DNA from: Clostridiales bacterium UBA4653
GTDB lineage: Bacteria; Bacillota; Clostridia; Oscillospirales; CAG-272
Length of the DNA: 5,662 nt
Assembly (NCBI GenBank): GCA_002405565.1
Contig: DHMB01000128.1
Span: forward strand, 1 to 5,662
Reading direction: 5' to 3'
This document shows, one piece after another, positions 1 through 5,369 of this stretch (position 1 is the stretch's first letter; every line of letters starts with the position of its first letter). A program made the translations under genes and the position numbers. Under the pieces are notes generated by a model. That model was given only the letters and a program-made list of their open reading frames with translations. It was not told the origin of the DNA and made no database searches.

Positions 1-542
1 TTGCAGCAGAATGGTCTGCCGCATATGCCTATGCCTCCGAGCATCTTCGCCTCGTCCCTGACGCCTATCTGCCTCAGCTCGATCCTGTTGCGGAATATGC
101 CCGCAAGATCCTTTACAAGCTCGCGGAAGTCAACTCTGCCGTCGGCAGTGAAATAAAAGAGGAGTTTGGAATTATCAAATGTATATTCCGCCTCAACGAG
201 CTTCATTTCAAGTCCGTGCTCGGCGATTTTGCCGAGACATATTGAAAACGCTTCTTTTTCTTTTTTCTTGTTTTCCTCGTTTTTCGCGTCGTCATCCGCA
301 GTAGCAGCTCTTATCACAGGGCGCAGAGGGAGCACAACCTCGCTCTCCGGAACGACTTTATTTGCGATGGCTACCCCGCCGTATTCAAGTCCTCTCGCGG
401 TTTCAACGATCAGGTTGTCACCAATCTTTGCCTCAATACCGCAGGGGTCAAAATAATATATTTTTCCGCCGTCCTTGAACCGAATACCTATGACCTCATA
501 TTCGGTCTTGTTTTCGGTTTCGTCGGTCATTACGATGTCCAT
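1..542 (-). CDS. ricT: RicT/YaaT, PSP1-domain RNase Y partner (partial, C-terminus off the left edge)
   Basis: Reading leftward from ATG at 542-540 gives 180 complete codons with no stop, so the gene continues beyond base 1. An N-terminal beta-rich part (residues ~14-72) is followed by a Lys/Glu/Asp-rich linker (~83-98) and a PSP1 C-terminal-type domain. The family hallmark VDFRELVKDLAGIFR lies at ~137-151, and RQIGVRDEAKMLGG leads into GICGRPFCC with Cys174, Cys179 and Cys180. In Bacillus, RicT (YaaT) forms the cytoplasmic RicA-RicF-RicT complex, which carries iron-sulfur clusters and tunes RNase Y processing, sporulation, competence and biofilm genes. The cysteines here fit cluster binding, which is inference. 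The start is supported by GGAAAGGA at 553-560, directly after the holB stop. A second in-frame ATG (residue 5) is less well placed. The darA-holB-ricT context matches Bacillus. Identification is firm; the cellular role in this organism is inferred. Confidence 0.93.
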   Translation of the reverse strand, partial: MDIVMTDETENKTEYEVIGIRFKDGGKIYYFDPCGIEAKIGDNLIVETARGLEYGGVAIANKVVPESEVVLPLRPVIRAATADDDAKNEENKKKEKEAFSICLGKIAEHGLEMKLVEAEYTFDNSKLLFYFTADGRVDFRELVKDLAGIFRNRIELRQIGVRDEAKMLGGIGICGRPFCC

Positions 543-552
543 TTATTTTTTA

Positions 553-560
553 TCCTTTCC
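553..560 (-). promoter_or_regulatory. Ribosome binding site of ricT
   Basis: GGAAAGGA on the minus strand begins immediately after the holB TAA stop and lies 10 bases before the ricT ATG. The holB-ricT gap is only 18 bases and holds no promoter or terminator, so ricT is translated from the darA-holB transcript. Confidence 0.7.
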
Positions 561-1562
561 TTATGCCGCACGCCACAGAAGCACGGAAAGCGCAGAAGCG
601 GCAAGCGTCATATTAAAATTGAAATTACTGTCGGCGGACAGCGTCGTCACTGCCTCAACCGATTTTTTCAGGGTTTCTATAGGCAACGAGAGGACGTACT
701 TTTCGGCTTCATCCTCTGTAAAAAATCCGCCCGTGACGTTCCCCGTCATTTTCGACGAGAGTATATCCCTGTATGCCGACGCAAGCATTGAAAAAAGCAT
801 ATCGGCTTCGTCTCTTCCGTTCATAGCCTTTGACACGATTCCGAGCATATCATATTCCGATATGCCGCGGTTTTTCTTTGACTGCGCGTCAATTATCGAC
901 TTTGCTGAAAGAAACATCGCAAATTCCTTTTCTCCGTCAGAAAGCAGTTTTACGGCTTTTCCCGCAGCCCCGCCGGACAGTCTGACGGCAAAATCGAGCT
1001 TGCTTTCGTCGTCAAGAAGCGACCGCTCGCAATGTTGTCTCAGATATTCTTCCGTTTCAGCCCGCGAAAGCAGCGGCATTGCCACCCGCTGAACCCTTGA
1101 CTTAACAGTCACAAGTATCTGAGCTGAGCTTTCGCACAGAAGCAATATATAAACGCCCTGCGGCGGCTCTTCGATTATTTTCAGGAGCGAATTCTGCGCC
1201 TGCGGAGAAAGTCTTTCCGCGCCGTCGATAACATACATCTTGAAATCAAGCTCGGTCGGAGTGAGCGATGTGTCGTCTATCATTTCGCGCACAGCGTCGA
1301 CGCTTATGTTTTTCTGCCCGTCCGAGCGGGAGATGAACTTGACATCCGGGCAGTGCCCTTCGGATATGCGATGACAGATGTTGCAGTCATCACAGTTTTT
1401 TTTGCAGGCAAGAGACGCCGCGACATATTTCGCAAGCGACTTCTTCCCCGACCCTTCAGGGCCTTCGATCAGATATGCATGCGAAAGAATTCCCTCGGAA
1501 ACAAGCCCCGAAAAGAACTTCTTTATTCCGTCACAGCCGAAAAGGAAATCTTCTCTTTTCAT
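561..1562 (-). CDS. holB: DNA polymerase III delta prime subunit (clamp loader)
   Basis: The 333-residue AAA+ protein is of usual length for delta prime, which works in the replisome clamp loader with tau/gamma and delta to place the beta clamp on primed DNA. Visible in order are HAYLIEGPEGSGKKS (Walker A, ~34-42); a zinc-module cysteine cluster at Cys53, Cys57, Cys60 and Cys63, with Cys71 just after; a degenerate Walker B, VIDGAERL (~111-118); AQNSLLKIIEEPP (~122-134); and the arginine-finger motif as SRV (155-157) where the family usually has SRC. The C-terminal helical part is weakly conserved, as expected. The intact P-loop with a degenerate Walker B suggests nucleotide binding without hydrolysis (inference). 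The ATG shares one base with the darA stop (TGATG at 1564-1560) and no strong ribosome binding site precedes it, so translation is probably coupled to darA. DnaX (tau) is the main alternative, but length, missing second Walker B acid and neighbours favour HolB. Confidence 0.93.
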   Translation of the reverse strand: MKREDFLFGCDGIKKFFSGLVSEGILSHAYLIEGPEGSGKKSLAKYVAASLACKKNCDDCNICHRISEGHCPDVKFISRSDGQKNISVDAVREMIDDTSLTPTELDFKMYVIDGAERLSPQAQNSLLKIIEEPPQGVYILLLCESSAQILVTVKSRVQRVAMPLLSRAETEEYLRQHCERSLLDDESKLDFAVRLSGGAAGKAVKLLSDGEKEFAMFLSAKSIIDAQSKKNRGISEYDMLGIVSKAMNGRDEADMLFSMLASAYRDILSSKMTGNVTGGFFTEDEAEKYVLSLPIETLKKSVEAVTTLSADSNFNFNMTLAASALSVLLWRAA

Positions 1563-1885
1563 CAGAAGCGCAGGTATTTTTCAACGTCGACAATGAAAAC
1601 AGTTGCGCCGCCGACAGAAACATGCGCCTGAGCCGTTCCGAAAAGGTTTATGTTTCCGGGCGCCGACATCGGCACGCTCATCTCGCGCTTTTTGCTGTGC
1701 GTTTTGATTATTTCAAGAGCACGGTCAACGTCATTTTCCTCAACGCCGAGGATGAAGGTTGAGTTTCCGTTCATGAGAAATCCGCCCGTGGAGGAGATTT
1801 TCGTAATATGGAAGCCCTCGGATGTAAGACTTGTGTTGACAAAGTGAGCGTCGTCATTGTTGACTATCGCAAGCAAAAGTTTCAT
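1562..1885 (-). CDS. darA: DarA/PstA, PII-like cyclic-di-AMP receptor
   Basis: The 107-residue protein has the length and pattern of the DarA (YaaQ, PstA, DUF970) family: N-terminal MKLLLAIVNNDDA, the signature STGGFL at 32-37 followed by GNS at 40-42, and VGGATVFIVDVEKYLRF at the C-terminus. The family is a cytosolic trimeric PII-like protein that binds c-di-AMP between subunits; its downstream target is not settled. Comparing from memory with Staphylococcus aureus PstA, the contacts Thr28, Phe36, Leu37, Asn41 and Gly47 are kept, but Asn24 is Gly, Arg26 is His, and the Gln before the final Phe is Arg. It is the first gene of the darA-holB-ricT operon, about 24 bases downstream of the predicted transcription start. 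In Bacillus yaaR follows darA; here holB follows directly. Family assignment is strong; ligand binding is inferred. Confidence 0.93.
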   Translation of the reverse strand: MKLLLAIVNNDDAHFVNTSLTSEGFHITKISSTGGFLMNGNSTFILGVEENDVDRALEIIKTHSKKREMSVPMSAPGNINLFGTAQAHVSVGGATVFIVDVEKYLRF

Positions 1886-1893
1886 TTAAGTTA

Positions 1894-1897
1894 CCCC
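1894..1897 (-). promoter_or_regulatory. Probable ribosome binding site of darA
   Basis: AAAGCGGGG on the minus strand ends 8 bases before the darA ATG. It is a weaker match to AAAGGAGG than the site of bipA, but well spaced. It supports the ATG at 1885-1883 as the start. Confidence 0.5.
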
Positions 1898-1915
1898 GCT
1901 TTTATGTTTTTTATT

Positions 1916-1944
1916 ATTATATCAAACTTTATAAAAGCTGTCAA
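1916..1944 (-). promoter_or_regulatory. Sigma-A type promoter of the darA-holB-ricT operon
   Basis: On the minus strand TTGACA (1944-1939) and TATAAT (1921-1916) are both exact consensus hexamers, separated by exactly 17 bases, with an extended -10 (TGA before TATAAT). The predicted start is an A near 1910-1909, giving a leader of about 24 bases. The promoter lies between the tcdA terminator and darA, so darA-holB-ricT should be an independent, strongly and probably constitutively transcribed unit. No operator-like inverted repeat is seen around it. Confidence 0.9.
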
Positions 1945-1960
1945 TCACATTGAAAACAAA

Positions 1961-1991
1961 AAACGGCGGTAATTATCATTTTCCGCCGTTT
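1961..1991 (-). terminator. Intrinsic terminator of bipA-tcdA, overlapping the tcdA stop
   Basis: A perfect 9-bp stem pairs 1983-1991 with 1961-1969 (AAACGGCGG / CCGCCGTTT on the minus strand) around a 13-base loop, and the T run TTTTTTG continues past the stem. The upstream arm encodes the last residues of TcdA and the loop contains its TGA stop. It lies 16 bases upstream of the darA -35 box and separates the two operons. Confidence 0.85.
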
Positions 1992-2668
1992 ATAAGCATA
2001 TTTGCAATTTCGGAAGCCATTAAAAGTCCTGCAGAGTTCGGGACAAAAGGAGATGACGCAGGCGTCCGCTGTCCGTCGCCCTTCGGCTCCTCCTTTGAAT
2101 AAACAACCTTCAGGTGCTTTATTCCTCTTGCGCGGAGCTCTCTTCTCATGACTCTTGCGAGCGGGCACCCCTCCGTCTTGAACACGTCGGTCATTTCAAG
2201 CATATCGGGACGCATCTTGTTTCCCGTCCCCATCGCGCTTATGACCGGAATTCCGATTGCCTGCGCCCGGGAAATGATTTCAAGCTTGGCGGTCACCGTG
2301 TCTATGCAGTCCGCAATTACGTCAAATTCGGAAAAATCAATGTCATCCGCATTTTCCGGAAGGTAGAACATGGTTCTGACCTCGACCTTCATATCCGGAT
2401 TTATATCAAGCATACGTCTTGCCATGACCTCTGCTTTCTTTTGTCCGAGAGTCGAATGGAGAGCTGCCGCCTGACGGTTTATATTGGACTCGCAGACCTC
2501 ATCCGGATCGACAAGGCACATCCTGCCGACGCCCGCTCTTGCAAGCGATTCGGCAACGTATGACCCAACCCCGCCGACTCCGAAAAGTAAAACGGAGGAA
2601 CGCGACAGTTTTTCTATCGCGCCCTCTCCGTATAATCTTGCTGTTCGTGAAAATTGTTCCTTTATCAT
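1976..2668 (-). CDS. tcdA: tRNA threonylcarbamoyladenosine dehydratase TcdA (ThiF/E1-like)
   Basis: This is a cytosolic E1-like ATP-dependent enzyme. The TcdA (CsdL/YgdL) family activates N6-threonylcarbamoyladenosine at tRNA position 37 and cyclises it to ct6A, improving decoding of ANN codons. Seen in 230 residues: QFSRTARLYG at the N-terminus, the nucleotide-binding loop GVGGVG (30-35), the acidic VDPDEV (53-58), the NINRQ motif (62-66), DCIDTVTAK (about 119-127), GTGNKMRP, CPLARVMRRELRARGI and the TcdA-type ending SSPFVPNSAGLLMASEI. E. coli TcdA is about 268 residues, so this is a compact version. I chose ATG at 2668, which shares a base with the bipA stop (TGATG). A GTG three bases upstream is equally in frame and lies nearer to AAGGAAAA at 2681-2688, so it remains possible. 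ThiF or MoeB are alternatives, but the C-terminal motifs favour TcdA. Confidence 0.9.
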   Translation of the reverse strand: MIKEQFSRTARLYGEGAIEKLSRSSVLLFGVGGVGSYVAESLARAGVGRMCLVDPDEVCESNINRQAAALHSTLGQKKAEVMARRMLDINPDMKVEVRTMFYLPENADDIDFSEFDVIADCIDTVTAKLEIISRAQAIGIPVISAMGTGNKMRPDMLEMTDVFKTEGCPLARVMRRELRARGIKHLKVVYSKEEPKGDGQRTPASSPFVPNSAGLLMASEIANMLINGGK

Positions 2669-4509
2669 CACTTCTGCATGTTTTCCTTTTTCGTTCTTCC
2701 GATCATCTTGTAACGAAGTTCTGTCGAAAGAATTGTCTTTCTTATTCTTATGCTCTTCGGCGTAACCTCGATGAGTTCGTCATCGGCGATAAATTCGATA
2801 GCCTCTTCAAGCGTGAATACCTTGGGCGGAACAAGGCGGAGAGCCTCGTCGGCGCCTGTCGAACGTATTGCCGTCAAGTGTTTTTCCTTGCAAACGTTTA
2901 CGGCAATCTCGCCCATCTTCGGGTTCTCGCCGACAACCATTCCTTCATAGACCTTGCACTGAGCCCCGATGAACATCGTGCCTCTGTCCTGCGCGTTGAA
3001 TACGCCGTATGACGTAGATTCACCCGTTTCGGAAGCGACAAGAGAACCTGTGAAGCGACGGACTATATCGCCCTTGTATTCGTCATACGAATCGAATACG
3101 GAGCTTATAATGCCCTCGCCGCGCGTGTCTGTGAGGAATTCGCTTCTGTAACCGAAGAGACAACGCGTCGGGATGAGATATTCAAGGCGCATACGCGAGC
3201 CGTGCGGAGCCATATTGACAAGGTCGCCCTTGCGCGCACCGAGCTTCTCCATTACGGAGCCGCAATAATCTTGCGGAACGTCGATTTCAACTCGTTCAAT
3301 CGGCTCGCAGAGCTTTCCGTTTATCTCTTTATAAAGCACTCTGGGCGTGCTTATTCCAAGCTCAAAGCCCTCGCGGCGCATTGTTTCTATAAGAATTGAG
3401 AGGTGCATTTCGCCTCTGCCGGCGACCTTGAAACAATCTGTCGTTTCGCCGTCGGTAACGCGGAGGGAAACATCTTTGAGAAGCTCTTTGTAGAGTCTTT
3501 CTCTTATCTGACGGGATGTTACATATTTGCCTTCTCTGCCGGCAAACGGGCTGTCGTTTACCATGAAAGTCATTTCCATTGTCGGCTCGGAAACCTTGAC
3601 AAATTCAAGCGGCTCAACGCAATCTGTCGCAGTTATCGTATCGCCTATTGAAATATCGTCCGCACCGGAGAAGGTGACGATATCACCGACCATCGCGCTC
3701 TCAACGGGAACTCTCTTGAGTCCGTCAAACTGGTTAAGGCTGACGATTTTCGTCTTTTTAGGAGCAACGTCGGGCGAATGGAAGTTCGAAATCATAACCT
3801 CCTGATTTACCTTAATCGTTCCGCGTTCGATTCTGCCGATACCTATTCTGCCGACATAGTCGTTATAGTCAATGGACGAAACAAGCATCTGAAGGGGTGC
3901 TTTTTCATCGCCTTCGGGAGCGGGAATATATTTGAGAATCGTATCAAAGAGTGGCTGGAGGTCTGTTCCCTTTTCATAAGGAGAATATGACGCCGTGCCT
4001 GCTCTTCCCGAGCACCAGAGCATGGGCGAATCAAACTGCTCATCCGACGCGTCAAGCTCAAGAAGGAGTTCGAGAATTTCATCTCCGACCTCGTCAAGTC
4101 TTGCGTCGGGACGGTCTATTTTATTTACAACAACAATTACGGGATGATGGAGCGCAAGCGCCTTCTGAAGGACAAATCTCGTCTGCGGCATGGGGCCTTC
4201 CGCCGCGTCGACAAGAAGGATAACACCGTTTACCATTTTGAGTATACGCTCGACCTCGCCGCCGAAATCCGCATGTCCGGGGGTGTCGACGACGTTTATC
4301 TTGACGCCCTTATAATGTACGGCTGTGTTCTTTGCAAGTATTGTAATTCCGCGCTCGCGTTCAAGAGCGTTCGAGTCCATTACACGCTCTTCCGTTGCCT
4401 GATTTTCGCGGTAAACGCCACCCTGCTTGAGCATTTCGTCAACAAGGGTCGTCTTGCCGTGGTCAACGTGTGCGATTATCGCAACATTTCTCAGATCTTC
4501 TCTTTTCAC
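2668..4509 (-). CDS. bipA: Translational GTPase BipA/TypA
   Basis: The 613-residue protein is full length for BipA (about 607-613). It is a ribosome-binding GTPase related to EF-G and LepA, linked to 50S assembly, stress and low-temperature growth. GTPase motifs are complete: AHVDHGKT (13-20), RERGITI (51-57), DTPGH with catalytic His79 (75-79), NKID (129-132) and SGRAGTA (167-173). Domain II follows with SSIDYNDYVGRIGIGRI (211-227), then PFAGREGKYVTSRQIR (321-336) and GRGEMHLSIL (364-373), and the BipA-specific C-terminal region with RGTMFIGAQ and TPKSIRIRK. These exclude LepA and TetM-type proteins. The start codon is GTG at 4509, with a strong AAGGAGA site 8 bases upstream. It begins a two-gene operon with tcdA, overlapping by one or four bases depending on the tcdA start, and has its own promoter at 4573-4601. 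The pairing of two translation-related genes makes sense. Confidence 0.97.
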   Translation of the reverse strand: MKREDLRNVAIIAHVDHGKTTLVDEMLKQGGVYRENQATEERVMDSNALERERGITILAKNTAVHYKGVKINVVDTPGHADFGGEVERILKMVNGVILLVDAAEGPMPQTRFVLQKALALHHPVIVVVNKIDRPDARLDEVGDEILELLLELDASDEQFDSPMLWCSGRAGTASYSPYEKGTDLQPLFDTILKYIPAPEGDEKAPLQMLVSSIDYNDYVGRIGIGRIERGTIKVNQEVMISNFHSPDVAPKKTKIVSLNQFDGLKRVPVESAMVGDIVTFSGADDISIGDTITATDCVEPLEFVKVSEPTMEMTFMVNDSPFAGREGKYVTSRQIRERLYKELLKDVSLRVTDGETTDCFKVAGRGEMHLSILIETMRREGFELGISTPRVLYKEINGKLCEPIERVEIDVPQDYCGSVMEKLGARKGDLVNMAPHGSRMRLEYLIPTRCLFGYRSEFLTDTRGEGIISSVFDSYDEYKGDIVRRFTGSLVASETGESTSYGVFNAQDRGTMFIGAQCKVYEGMVVGENPKMGEIAVNVCKEKHLTAIRSTGADEALRLVPPKVFTLEEAIEFIADDELIEVTPKSIRIRKTILSTELRYKMIGRTKKENMQK

Positions 4510-4541
4510 TTTATAAATCTCCTTAGAACGAATTTACACAT
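4506..4541 (-). other. Possible 11-codon leader ORF overlapping the bipA start
   Basis: In the bipA leader an ATG at 4541 opens MCKFVLRRFIK, whose TGA (4508-4506) overlaps the bipA GTG as GTGA. Its AGG-AGA arginine codons are the bipA ribosome binding site itself. A preceding three-codon ORF (ATG at 4552, M-A-Y) ends in TGA that shares a base with this ATG; it has only a weak GGA before it. A 7-bp AT-rich stem (4530-4536 with 4553-4559) spans both starts. The arrangement is visible in the sequence; translation of either is speculation, and chance is a fair explanation in so short a leader. Confidence 0.25.
4518..4524 (-). promoter_or_regulatory. Strong ribosome binding site of bipA (decides a GTG start)
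   Basis: AAGGAGA on the minus strand stands 8 bases before GTG at 4509-4507. No in-frame ATG lies nearby, and the conserved BipA N-terminus (RNVAIIAHVDHGKT) begins a few codons later, so GTG is the start. Confidence 0.85.
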
Positions 4542-4572
4542 CAATAAGCCATTAAATTCCAAACAATAAGGA

Positions 4573-4601
4573 ATTATATCACACTTGTTCGATAAAATCA
4601 A
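4573..4601 (-). promoter_or_regulatory. Sigma-A type promoter of bipA-tcdA
   Basis: TTGATT (4601-4596) and an exact TATAAT (4578-4573) are separated by 17 bases on the minus strand, with an extended -10 (TGA before TATAAT). The -35 matches four of six consensus bases. The predicted start is an A near 4567, giving a leader of about 58 bases. It sits just downstream of the lipoprotein-gene terminator, so bipA-tcdA is a separate unit. Confidence 0.85.
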
Positions 4602-4620
4602 TATATTTTTATGATATAAT

Positions 4621-4663
4621 GCAAAAAACAGCGAAATGTTTGTACCATTCCGCTGTTTTTTGC
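4621..4663 (-). terminator. Intrinsic terminator after the lipoprotein gene, symmetric in form
   Basis: A perfect 13-bp stem pairs 4621-4633 with 4651-4663 (GCAAAAAACAGCG / CGCTGTTTTTTGC). It extends after one mismatch by four more pairs (4635-4638 with 4646-4649) around a 7-base loop. Because the stem base is A6/T6, a U-tract is formed on either strand, so it could work in both directions. No gene on the plus strand uses it here. It ends the transcript of the gene at 4722-5273. Confidence 0.88.
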
Positions 4664-4721
4664 CGTTTTACGGCTTATGAAGGAGAAAATTTAACCATAT
4701 ATTCTTTCTTGAGGCGATAAG

Positions 4722-5273
4722 TCACTCAAATCTGACCTTTACAAGCATAAGATACATAGAGTATTCGTCCGAGTAACGTCCCTCGCCGCTACGTCTTACC
4801 GTAAGGCGCACAATGCAGTCCTCGCCGCCCGACGCAGCCTTTATATTTTCAAGCGAAGCGTCGCCGGAATATATCTTTTCACCGTTTGTATCGAATACAC
4901 CGACGGTATCGAAAACATCAACGTTTTTGTCGGTTTTGACGGTAAATCCGTTTTTGACGGTCACCTCCGGTATCATGTCAATGCAGGTTTTTATGTCAAA
5001 ACCGAGTATCTTTCCCGTACCGAAATACGTCATTTCATCGTCCGAACCGTAAAGCTGACCGCCGTAATAATATCTGTACGGAGTGACGTCACCGCCTTTG
5101 TCCGATACAAAAGTAAAATTCATTTCTCCCATTTCTGAGAGCTTTTTTGAAGCGCATTCATCGGTCGTCTGAGGAGACGTGCCACTTCCGCTCTGACCGC
5201 CTTTATCCGCAACGCACGCAAAAAGCGTCGCGCACATAATTACCAAGAGAAAAATTGCAACTATCTTTTTCAT
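4722..5273 (-). CDS. Putative lipoprotein of unrecognised family
   Basis: I do not recognise the family. The 183-residue product starts with a lipoprotein signal peptide: MKK, a hydrophobic stretch (residues 4-19) and LFAC with lipidation Cys20 (Phe at -2 is uncommon but acceptable). A flexible Gly/Ser/Thr-rich linker (~25-37) follows, then a predicted beta-rich exposed domain with YRYYYGG (66-72), two similar strands (TVKNGF and TVKTDK, 105-116), VGVFDTNGEKIYSG (124-137) and an Arg/Tyr-rich end (SDEYSMYLMLVKV). Besides Cys20 it has Cys40, Cys97 and Cys153. It should be anchored on the outer face of the cytoplasmic membrane; its function is unknown. ATG at 5273 is preferred over an in-frame GTG at 5285 because AAAGGTGG lies 8 bases before it and the signal peptide starts cleanly. 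It stands alone between guaB and bipA with terminators on both sides. I found no convincing promoter for it, so read-through from guaB is possible. Confidence 0.8.
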   Translation of the reverse strand: MKKIVAIFLLVIMCATLFACVADKGGQSGSGTSPQTTDECASKKLSEMGEMNFTFVSDKGGDVTPYRYYYGGQLYGSDDEMTYFGTGKILGFDIKTCIDMIPEVTVKNGFTVKTDKNVDVFDTVGVFDTNGEKIYSGDASLENIKAASGGEDCIVRLTVRRSGEGRYSDEYSMYLMLVKVRFE

Positions 5274-5281
5274 ATCACTTC

Positions 5282-5289
5282 CCACCTTT
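5282..5289 (-). promoter_or_regulatory. Ribosome binding site of the lipoprotein gene
   Basis: AAAGGTGG on the minus strand is one base from the AAAGGAGG consensus and 8 bases from ATG at 5273. It overlaps the alternative GTG start at 5285, which argues against that start. Confidence 0.75.
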
Positions 5290-5332
5290 CAACCCTTTGT
5301 CGATACAGACGCCGTTTTTTCTCACATAAAAA

Positions 5333-5353
5333 GGGACATTTTTTCAATGTCCC
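5333..5353 (-). terminator. Intrinsic terminator of guaB
   Basis: A perfect 8-bp stem (GGGACATT / AATGTCCC on the minus strand; 5346-5353 with 5333-5340) encloses a 5-base GAAAA loop and is followed by TTTTTATG. It begins 16 bases after the guaB stop. The U-tract is short (five T), so some read-through into the lipoprotein gene is plausible. Confidence 0.85.
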
Positions 5354-5369
5354 CCGATTTTTTATGAAA

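Noticed and set aside
475..1092. Long open frame of 205 codons on the plus strand opposite holB
   Set aside because: It is Ser-rich low-complexity sequence produced by the codon bias of holB on the other strand, overlaps the confidently identified holB and ricT, and has no ribosome binding site or recognisable motif.
3843..4097. 84-codon minus-strand frame inside bipA
   Set aside because: It lies in another frame fully inside a well-conserved gene and shows no start signal or family motif.
4144..4569. Open frame of 141 codons on the plus strand opposite the start of bipA
   Set aside because: It is a shadow of bipA and its promoter region. The minus-strand GTPase motifs are complete, so this frame needs no separate explanation.
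4612..4620. TGATATAAT on the plus strand, resembling an extended -10 box
   Set aside because: No -35 hexamer lies 16-18 bases upstream, and the hairpin just downstream would terminate any plus-strand transcript. No plus-strand gene follows.
4680..4700. AAGGAG-like sequence on the plus strand after the lipoprotein gene
   Set aside because: No start codon with a sustained open frame follows at a usable distance.
5274..5285. In-frame GTG start adding four residues to the lipoprotein
   Set aside because: It overlaps the near-consensus AAAGGTGG that is correctly spaced for ATG at 5273, and the extension would put Gly-Ser-Asp before a normal signal peptide.
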